NCBI GenBank assembly: GCA_930989535.1
Contig: CAKNLK010000025.1
Coordinates: 1-32,064, forward strand
Length of the DNA: 32,064 nt
Direction: 5' to 3'
From: an uncultured Clostridia bacterium
GTDB lineage: Bacteria > Bacillota > Clostridia > Christensenellales > Borkfalkiaceae
The notes below the pieces were generated by a model that was given only the letters and a program-made list of their open reading frames with translations, did no database searches and was not told the DNA's origin. The translations under genes and the position numbers were made by a program. This document shows, one piece after another, positions 23,755-29,789 of this stretch; the first letter of the stretch is position 1, and every line of letters begins with the position of its first letter.

Positions 23755-24609
23755 TTACATTTTGATTGCCGCGCCGACCAAGCCCTGAATATAGAATTTA
23801 TTCGCAAAAATAAACAATAAAATCAACGGGGAAGACGCCACTAAGTATCCCGCAAACATGACCGGCATATTCGACGTATGTTCGCTGCGGAATGTAAGCA
23901 GCAACCCGGCGGATACGGTGAATTTTTCTTCCGAAAGCACGAGCTGCGGCCAAATATAGTCGTTCCAAACATTCACAATCTGCATGATGGTGATCGTTCC
24001 GAGGATCGGAATGCTCAAAGGCAAAGCGATGGTATAGTAGCACCGAAATACCGACGCGCCGTCAATCTGCGCTGCCTCGAACAAGTCCTTGGGCAGCCCC
24101 GCAAAAAACGTGGTCAGCAAAAAGACAGCGAAGATGCAGCCTCCCGTCCATATCGGCAATATCAGAGCCATCAGATTGTCGTGCAGGCCGAGCGTCTTAT
24201 ACAGGATATAGCTGGGCACCAAGGTCAGAACTCCCGGAACCATCATCAGCGCAAGCACCATTGACAGAAAGAATTTTCTGCCGGGGAACTTCATTTTTGC
24301 AAAGGCAAAGGACGCGAGCGATGCGATAACCAACATTCCGCACGTTCCCACCAAACCTACGATGACCGTGTTGAGCATGTACTGCGACGTCATATCGAAG
24401 GCTGTCGCCACATTCCGGATTCGCAGCGGCAACGTAGGATACCAGCGGCTGTAATCATACGCGATATCCGACTTAAATGCGTTCCACAGCGCCATCGCCA
24501 GCGGGTACAGCATGATAAAGAGCAGGATCGCCAATACTGCATGCAATATAACTTGCCCGACAGGAAACTTTTTCCGTCTTTTCTTTTCCGAATTCATTAC
24601 CTGTTCCAC
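23755..24609 (-). CDS. ABC sugar transporter permease, MalG type
   Basis: A 284-residue inner-membrane protein with six hydrophobic segments (the first near residues 18-40). The EAA loop that contacts the ATPase reads EAAQIDGASVFRCYYTIALPL. Start is GTG 24609, which shares its first base with the last base of the upstream permease stop and has AGGAG 8 nt before it; ATG 24597 is possible. Forms a heterodimer with the MalF-type partner. No ATPase gene is in the operon, so a shared MsmX-type ATPase from elsewhere is expected. Confidence 0.93.
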   Translation of the reverse strand: MEQVMNSEKKRRKKFPVGQVILHAVLAILLFIMLYPLAMALWNAFKSDIAYDYSRWYPTLPLRIRNVATAFDMTSQYMLNTVIVGLVGTCGMLVIASLASFAFAKMKFPGRKFFLSMVLALMMVPGVLTLVPSYILYKTLGLHDNLMALILPIWTGGCIFAVFLLTTFFAGLPKDLFEAAQIDGASVFRCYYTIALPLSIPILGTITIMQIVNVWNDYIWPQLVLSEEKFTVSAGLLLTFRSEHTSNMPVMFAGYLVASSPLILLFIFANKFYIQGLVGAAIKM

Positions 24610-25568
24610 TACAGTGTCTCCTGATCGATACCTTGAATATTCTTCGAATTGACGAATTTAAACGCAAACAGCGATACGACCATAATCACCAAGAACATGA
24701 CCGAGCCGATTGCAGAGGCATATCCCATATTGTCGTGCATAAAAGCCTGTTGGTACATATAATACCCCGGCACATAGGTGGAATACCCCGGCCCTCCGTC
24801 CGTCAATACGATCTGTGTGCTGTAATCCTGGAACCCGCCGATCAAACCGAAAATGAGGAAATAGCGAATCTGCCCGATTAACAGCGGCAAATCGATTTTC
24901 CAGATGCGGTACAGAACACTGGCACCATCCAAACGGGAAGCCTCAATCACTTCCGTAGAAATGCCCATCAATCCGGACATGTAAATCAAAACGCTCGTAC
25001 CGCCCACCCACGGGAAGCCCATAAAAATGATGGACGGTATGACCCAATTCGGATCGCCGAGCCAATCGACGACTTGCGACTGCTCCATAATTCCGAGCAT
25101 GCGCAATACGGACGTCAAAAGGCCGTTGGTCGGGTCGAAAATATTCCGCCAAATCAATGTTCCGACAACGCCGGGCGCCACAATGGGAACCAATACGAGC
25201 ACGCGGTATACACCCTGCATCCGCTGCGACTTTACTCCGAAAATCAACTCCGCCATAATCAACGGCACCACAATGCCGATGAGAAGGCGCGGAATCATGA
25301 TATAAAACATCGTCGGAATCGAGCGCAAAAATACGTCATCATGGAAGAGGTCAACATAATTTTTTACGCCGATAAAAATTGTATCTCCCACGCTGTGCTT
25401 TTCAAAAAACGAAAGCACGAGTCCGTAAACGGGCGGGTAATACGAAAATATCAGCAAACCGATAATCAGCGGCGCAATAAACAAATAGGCGAGTTTTCTC
25501 TTCCAAATTTCTTTGCCCAAGGCCTTTAATTTTAATTTCAGTTTCGAAACAGTGTTTTCAACATTCAT
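24609..25568 (-). CDS. ABC sugar transporter permease, MalF type
   Basis: A 319-residue inner-membrane protein of the CUT1 oligosaccharide importer class. Hydrophobic segments start with LAYLFIAPLIIGLLIFSYYP near residue 25, and the EAA loop reads EASRLDGASVLYRIWKIDLPLL. An amphipathic N-terminal Lys-rich stretch precedes the first segment. ATG 25568 has AAGGAG 10 nt upstream, which lies in the end of the Ig-like gene, so the two genes are closely coupled. It partners with the MalG-type protein, and the binding lipoprotein at 26005 delivers the substrate. CUT1 systems import di- to oligosaccharides or glycosides, matching a cytoplasmic GH78. Confidence 0.93.
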   Translation of the reverse strand: MNVENTVSKLKLKLKALGKEIWKRKLAYLFIAPLIIGLLIFSYYPPVYGLVLSFFEKHSVGDTIFIGVKNYVDLFHDDVFLRSIPTMFYIMIPRLLIGIVVPLIMAELIFGVKSQRMQGVYRVLVLVPIVAPGVVGTLIWRNIFDPTNGLLTSVLRMLGIMEQSQVVDWLGDPNWVIPSIIFMGFPWVGGTSVLIYMSGLMGISTEVIEASRLDGASVLYRIWKIDLPLLIGQIRYFLIFGLIGGFQDYSTQIVLTDGGPGYSTYVPGYYMYQQAFMHDNMGYASAIGSVMFLVIMVVSLFAFKFVNSKNIQGIDQETL

Positions 25569-25575
25569 CGTCTCT

Positions 25576-25995
25576 TTACTCCTTGGGCTGCAATTCAATC
25601 ACAAACTCTAATTTTGTATTGATTTCTAAAAATATCGAATTGGATTCGTCTATCACCGAAATCGTAACCGGCCCGGCCGGCCGCAGCATCGTCTCCGAGT
25701 ACGGGACGTATGTCAGCGTGGCTATGCCGTCCGCATCCGTTTCGGTGCGGTTCCCCTTAAAGTTCCCGCCCCCGCTTACTACGGCATAAAGCGAGTGGCC
25801 TTCCACGGCTTTCCCGCCGTGGGTGACGCGCAGCTTGATTTCTACCTGCTGGCGCACATCGGCCACCGGCTTTTCGGGTGAGACTGAAACCACTTCGATA
25901 TGAAAGGTCGAGGCACGCACCGTATCGAATACGGCAAATGCGCCGAATACGAGAACGATCGCCAAAACCACAATCAAAGTTTTTTTCAGCTTCAT
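25576..25995 (-). CDS. Small membrane-anchored Ig-like protein
   Basis: A 139-residue protein with an N-terminal signal or anchor helix (LIVVLAIVLVFGAFAVFDTV) and one Ig-like beta-sandwich (VEIKLRVTHGGKAVEGHSLYAVVSGGG ... DADGIATLTYVPY) resembling invasin/Big-type domains. There is no lipobox and no cell-wall motif, so it is probably held by the helix, facing outward. It lies between the binding protein (9 bp before it) and the permease (7 bp after it). Location suggests a helper of the transporter or a scaffold for the binding protein; that role is inference. ATG 25995 follows AAGGA. Confidence 0.8.
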   Translation of the reverse strand: MKLKKTLIVVLAIVLVFGAFAVFDTVRASTFHIEVVSVSPEKPVADVRQQVEIKLRVTHGGKAVEGHSLYAVVSGGGNFKGNRTETDADGIATLTYVPYSETMLRPAGPVTISVIDESNSIFLEINTKLEFVIELQPKE

Positions 25996-26004
25996 AGTGA
26001 ATCC

Positions 26005-27483
26005 TTAATTCCAACCGCTCGTATCGATATCCAATGCTTCAATATAAGCGTCGGCACCTGCCTGCTGGATAGTATTGACCTGTGCAAAGAAAGCATCGTC
26101 TTCGTGCGCGCCCAGCACCCATTCGCCGAAGAGGCGGTTCAGGCGGTCGTTCTGGTCGGAGTTGAAAGCGAGCGGCCAGTTCGTTTCGGGCACGATCGGG
26201 AAGGATTGATCCAGCCAATCGTCCAATACGCTGTTATAGGTGGAGCCCTTAACGGCGCCGAGGACGGAACCCATCTCCTCTGCAATCATCGAAATATTAT
26301 CGGGCGTCGTCAAAAATTTCAGGAATTTGACGGCGGCGGCCTCCAATTCGGGATTTCCTTCGACGGCGGGCTTCATGATATTCAAAATCATATCGCCCTT
26401 CGGCTGATACGGCCCGTTTTCCGTATATTCGATATCGATTGCATATTCCGAGGTATTCTTATCCATCAAAGGCGCGGGGAATACCCCGTAGTCGAATTCC
26501 CTCGCGGTGTTGTTTTCCTGCGTGTAGAGCGCCCACAGTCCCTCTTCATACATGGCGACCTGTCCGTTGTTCCACATCGGCGTATAGTCGGTGTTCATCC
26601 AGCCGTCGCGCAGCAGTTCAGTGAAATATCTCTTCGCCTGTTTATATACTTCCTTTGCATACGGATGGACCGTCGGGTTATACAGCCCCGCCTTCATCGC
26701 GCGCAGCTGTTCCGTGGTAGACGTTACGCCGTCTTTATCGTAGTCCGTTTGATCCATGATGTATCCCGCTACAGCCGGCCCAATCGTGTACTGCATAATC
26801 CAGTTATCCAGCGAAATCTTTTTGAAATAAGACCAGGGCGCGACTGCCGTGATATCGGGGTCTTCATTGAGCTGCTTCGCGAGGGTAACGAATTCTTCCC
26901 AATTTTTGGGAACTTGATCTTCGCTGATCAGTTCGGTATTATAATACCAACCCGTAGGCGGGCCGGCGTACAGCGTGATCGGAACGCCGACGAGCTGCCC
27001 TTTCATATCGCGGATTGTTGAGGTTTCAAACAGATACGACTCAAACAAATCGCTCCAATGCTCGTTCCCCTCCACGTATTCGTTGGGTTCCTCGTAATAC
27101 TTCGTCAGGTCGACGTAATAATCGCGGTCTTGATACTGCGTTCCCCAGGAGAAAGCGATGGCAGGGCAGTTGTCGCCGGCAATCTGCGTTACGAACCACT
27201 GCGAAACTTCCGCCTCCAACCCGCCGACCGGCTTGGAACGCGCCCAAGTGACGTCGATATCCTGGTTTGCCTCTTCGAATGCTTCCTCGATCAGGCGGGT
27301 GGACAAAATCACCGTAGGACTTTCCGCCGTCGGCTCGGTATTCAGCGTAGGCATATACCCGTGCATGTCGACCAAGAGTTCGAGTTTCCCGTTGTTGTCA
27401 TCCCCGTTTCCGCTGCAACCCACCAAAAGGGCGCAAGCAAAAACGCAGCTGAGCAAGAGAGACACAAATTTCTTTTTGTTCAT
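26005..27483 (-). CDS. ABC sugar-binding lipoprotein
   Basis: A 492-residue extracellular solute-binding protein of the family-1 type. Signal peptide with lipobox ALLVGC (Cys23), followed by a Gly/Asp/Asn-rich linker. The two-lobed body is rich in aromatic residues (WYYNTEL, FESYLFETSTI, PYQPKGDM), as expected for oligosaccharide binding. It is first in the operon, with ATG 27483 seven bases after GGAGG and a sigma-A promoter just upstream. It should hand the substrate to the two permeases downstream. The ligand cannot be told from sequence; the operon suggests a rhamnose-containing glycoside. Confidence 0.92.
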   Translation of the reverse strand: MNKKKFVSLLLSCVFACALLVGCSGNGDDNNGKLELLVDMHGYMPTLNTEPTAESPTVILSTRLIEEAFEEANQDIDVTWARSKPVGGLEAEVSQWFVTQIAGDNCPAIAFSWGTQYQDRDYYVDLTKYYEEPNEYVEGNEHWSDLFESYLFETSTIRDMKGQLVGVPITLYAGPPTGWYYNTELISEDQVPKNWEEFVTLAKQLNEDPDITAVAPWSYFKKISLDNWIMQYTIGPAVAGYIMDQTDYDKDGVTSTTEQLRAMKAGLYNPTVHPYAKEVYKQAKRYFTELLRDGWMNTDYTPMWNNGQVAMYEEGLWALYTQENNTAREFDYGVFPAPLMDKNTSEYAIDIEYTENGPYQPKGDMILNIMKPAVEGNPELEAAAVKFLKFLTTPDNISMIAEEMGSVLGAVKGSTYNSVLDDWLDQSFPIVPETNWPLAFNSDQNDRLNRLFGEWVLGAHEDDAFFAQVNTIQQAGADAYIEALDIDTSGWN

Positions 27484-27515
27484 TTTCTACCTCCGTTTTT
27501 TTAAACGATAAATAC

Positions 27516-27588
27516 AGTATATATTTTCACCGGTTGTTTTTCAATATCATAATGGCTAAATATTTTCCAAAAATGGCTGAATTCAGCC
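27516..27588 (-). promoter_or_regulatory. Sugar-use operon promoter with AraC-type direct repeats
   Basis: Minus-strand TTGAAA (27539-27544) and TATACT (27516-27521), 17 bp apart. Upstream, ATGGCT recurs at 27552-27557 and 27573-27578, exactly 21 bp apart, with the near copy about 8 bp from the -35. The far copy sits in the 14-bp palindrome GGCTGAATTCAGCC (27575-27588). The spacing and distance fit activation by an AraC-type protein such as the one encoded next door. Confidence 0.75.
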
Positions 27589-27661
27589 GAATTTTTTGCT
27601 ATTTTTGGTTTTTTTGCAAATTTAAATTTTATAATTTGGTTATTACTGTAAATTTCAACTA

Positions 27662-27690
27662 TTGACAATTCCTGCCGTTTGCGCTACAAT
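27662..27690 (+). promoter_or_regulatory. Promoter of the AraC-type gene
   Basis: Perfect TTGACA (27662-27667) and TACAAT (27685-27690), 17 bp apart. Seven bases separate the -10 from the ATG, so transcription should begin at the start codon. Confidence 0.85.
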
Positions 27691-27697
27691 AATTGGC

Positions 27698-28435
27698 ATG
27701 AAACTCCCGAAATTTGAATATTTATATTGTTATTATCATAATAAGGATACCATCGTCAAACCGCACTATCACAACTGCTACGAGCTCACTTACTTCTGCG
27801 ACGGCAATTCGATTACGGAAACGAACGGTGAAACGTACAAGTGCTTTGCGGGGAATTTTTTGATTTATCCGCGCGAGCGCGTGCACAATGAGATCCATCT
27901 GAGCAAAGTAAAAGTACTATGCCTCGGCTTTACGCCCGGCGAACAGGAAGTGCTTTGCTGCGATAAATTATACAGCGACCACGATAAGTCGGTACTTAAA
28001 ATTTTGGAACAGATTCAAAACGAGACGACCAATAAAGAAATCGACTTTCATTTTATGTGTTCCCTGCTGACAGGGCAGTTGCTTCTTAGCCTGATCCGCC
28101 AAACGGAAACCCCCTTTCAGCAAAACAGCTTTTCTCCCGTGCTGCGCTATATCAACGAGCAGTACACCTCGGACATCGATCTGGATTATTTGGCGAAACT
28201 TTCGGGATACTCTTACGACCATTTCCGTCATGCCTTTAAACAAAAGACGGGCATGACGCCGCTCAATTATATCCTGCACAAGAAGATAGACCACGCCAAA
28301 CTGCTGCTGAAAAACTCCTCCATCTGCATCGCGGATATCGCCATTACCTGCGGCTTTGCAAATATTTCGCAGTTTTCAGTCACCTTTAAAAAGCTGACGG
28401 GCAACACCCCCTCCGAATACCGTAAAAGCAAGTAA
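27698..28435 (+). CDS. AraC-family transcriptional regulator
   Basis: A 245-residue regulator. Residues 1-85 form a cupin-like sensing domain (HYHNCYELTYFCDG, YPRERVHNE), and residues 145-245 hold the two helix-turn-helix motifs of the family: LDYLAKLSGYSYDHFRHAFK and IADIAITCGFANISQFSVTF, ending GNTPSEYRKSK. It is divergent from the ten-gene sugar-use operon and probably activates it on binding a sugar. The open frame could begin at 27662, but that falls in the -35 box; ATG 27698 has no Shine-Dalgarno, and the mRNA is probably leaderless. A hairpin with T-run follows the stop. Confidence 0.92.
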   Translation: MKLPKFEYLYCYYHNKDTIVKPHYHNCYELTYFCDGNSITETNGETYKCFAGNFLIYPRERVHNEIHLSKVKVLCLGFTPGEQEVLCCDKLYSDHDKSVLKILEQIQNETTNKEIDFHFMCSLLTGQLLLSLIRQTETPFQQNSFSPVLRYINEQYTSDIDLDYLAKLSGYSYDHFRHAFKQKTGMTPLNYILHKKIDHAKLLLKNSSICIADIAITCGFANISQFSVTFKKLTGNTPSEYRKSK

Positions 28436-28436
28436 A

Positions 28437-28468
28437 AAAGCCGTTCACTCCGAACGGCTTTTCTTCTT
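28437..28468 (+). terminator. AraC gene terminator
   Basis: AAAAGCCGTTC pairs with GAACGGCTTTT, followed by TCTTCTTT. Confidence 0.85.
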
Positions 28469-28489
28469 TCCCTGCACCGGTTTGCCCGA

Positions 28490-28551
28490 TATAAAAAATA
28501 CGGCAAAGGAAGGGGAACGGTCGTTTTACCGTTCCCCTTCCTTTGCCGTAT
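28490..28551 (-). terminator. Very long perfect hairpin terminator for the LRR-AAA operon
   Basis: A 24-bp perfect stem (28498-28521 with 28528-28551) and six-base loop. On the minus strand it is followed by TTTTTTATA. It lies 115 bp past the AAA ATPase stop; a second weaker GGGCAAG/CTTGCCC hairpin (28620-28648) lies between. Confidence 0.85.
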
Positions 28552-28664
28552 GCGCCCCGCCGGCGGAAATAATGCCGCATGAGGCACTGTTTTTTAAATA
28601 CGTTTGATAAAATTTCGGGCAAGGGCAGCTTCTGCCGCTCTTGCCCGTTCGCCCTTTTACCCGC

Positions 28665-29786
28665 CTAACCGGCACTGCCCGCGCGGAATTTTTCGAACTT
28701 TGCCAGCTCCTCCGGCGTAATCATATTGTGCGACGCGAGCAGCACGCGGTTGCAGTCGTCGCGGGAAATATTCTGCGGCGCCCCCGCGCGAAGGGAGCGC
28801 ATGTAGGCGTTCAGCTTGATTTTGCCGCAGATTGCCGCGATATCGCCCCCGCCGTACCCCGCCAGGACGGATGCGAGCTTCGCCAAATCGACGTCCTCGT
28901 CCATCGGCAGCCCCTTCAGCTCCCTGCCGACGAGGAACTCCCGCGCCGCCTGATCCGGCACGCCGACATAGATATGCGTATCGAACCTTCCCCCGCGCAG
29001 CATGGCGGAATCGAGCGCCCACGGCCGGTTGGTCGCGGCAATCAGCAGGAGCATTTTATTCGTTTCGCTCCTTTTGAATCCGTCCACCTTCGTCAAAAAG
29101 GTCGCAACAAAGCGCGCCATTTCCGCGTCGACGCCGTCCGTTCCGTCGCCGCGCTTGCTCGCGACCGAATCGAATTCGTCGAAAAAAATGATTGCGCGCT
29201 CGTTTTTTTGCGCCGTTTCGAACAATTCGTCCAGCTTTTTGCTGCTGTCGCCCATGTATTTGGAGATGAGGTCTTGGCAGTTGACGGCGTAAAACTCGGC
29301 GTCCACCTCGCCCGCGATGGCGCGGGCGATGAATGTTTTGCCCGTACCCGGCGGGCCGTAGAGCAGAATTTTTGCCCCCGGCTCGATTTTATACATCGCG
29401 GCGAGCGCGGGATTTTTGAGCGGCTCGATGACCTTGTAGCGGATTTGCTCTTTTACGTCCTCCAGCCCCGCGACGTCCGCAAAGGTGACGGCGCCCTTTT
29501 TTTCGGGCCGGATATCGGACGGCTTTTTTTCCTCCGCCCCGGCGGGGGAAACCCGCTTCGCGGGAGCGCCGCTGCACGATTTTTTGATAAAATCGAGCAG
29601 GCTTGCGGCGGCGCGGTGGTACTCCATGCGCACCTCGTAGGAAGAGGACTCGACGGAAATTTTATTGGCAAGCTCTGCGGCCTTTAACAGCGCCTCGCGC
29701 GCCTCCGTAAAATTCCCCGCGGCGTACAGCTCCTTCCCCCGCCGGCTGAAACTTTTATACGCTTCGATTGTCGGTTGATTGTTCAT
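28665..29786 (-). CDS. Vps4/spastin-like AAA ATPase with N-terminal MIT-like helices
   Basis: A 373-residue ATPase. Residues 5-70 are helical and resemble an MIT domain (AYKSFSRRGKELYAAG ... YEVRMEYHRAAASLLDFI). After a flexible linker the AAA module carries Walker A GPPGTGKT (144-151), pore-loop region SKYMGDSSKK, Walker B IIFFDE (199-204), sensor ATN (251-253), and arginine fingers in LRGGRFD (263-269). The DVAGLEDVKEQI lead and SKYMGDS segment match the Vps4/spastin/katanin clade more than FtsH or Cdc48. It likely forms a hexamer that remodels a protein partner in the cytoplasm. The ATG lies three bases after the LRR gene stop, with its GGAGG inside that gene's last codons, so the two are coupled. 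Confidence 0.88.
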   Translation of the reverse strand: MNNQPTIEAYKSFSRRGKELYAAGNFTEAREALLKAAELANKISVESSSYEVRMEYHRAAASLLDFIKKSCSGAPAKRVSPAGAEEKKPSDIRPEKKGAVTFADVAGLEDVKEQIRYKVIEPLKNPALAAMYKIEPGAKILLYGPPGTGKTFIARAIAGEVDAEFYAVNCQDLISKYMGDSSKKLDELFETAQKNERAIIFFDEFDSVASKRGDGTDGVDAEMARFVATFLTKVDGFKRSETNKMLLLIAATNRPWALDSAMLRGGRFDTHIYVGVPDQAAREFLVGRELKGLPMDEDVDLAKLASVLAGYGGGDIAAICGKIKLNAYMRSLRAGAPQNISRDDCNRVLLASHNMITPEELAKFEKFRAGSAG

Positions 29787-29789
29787 GAT

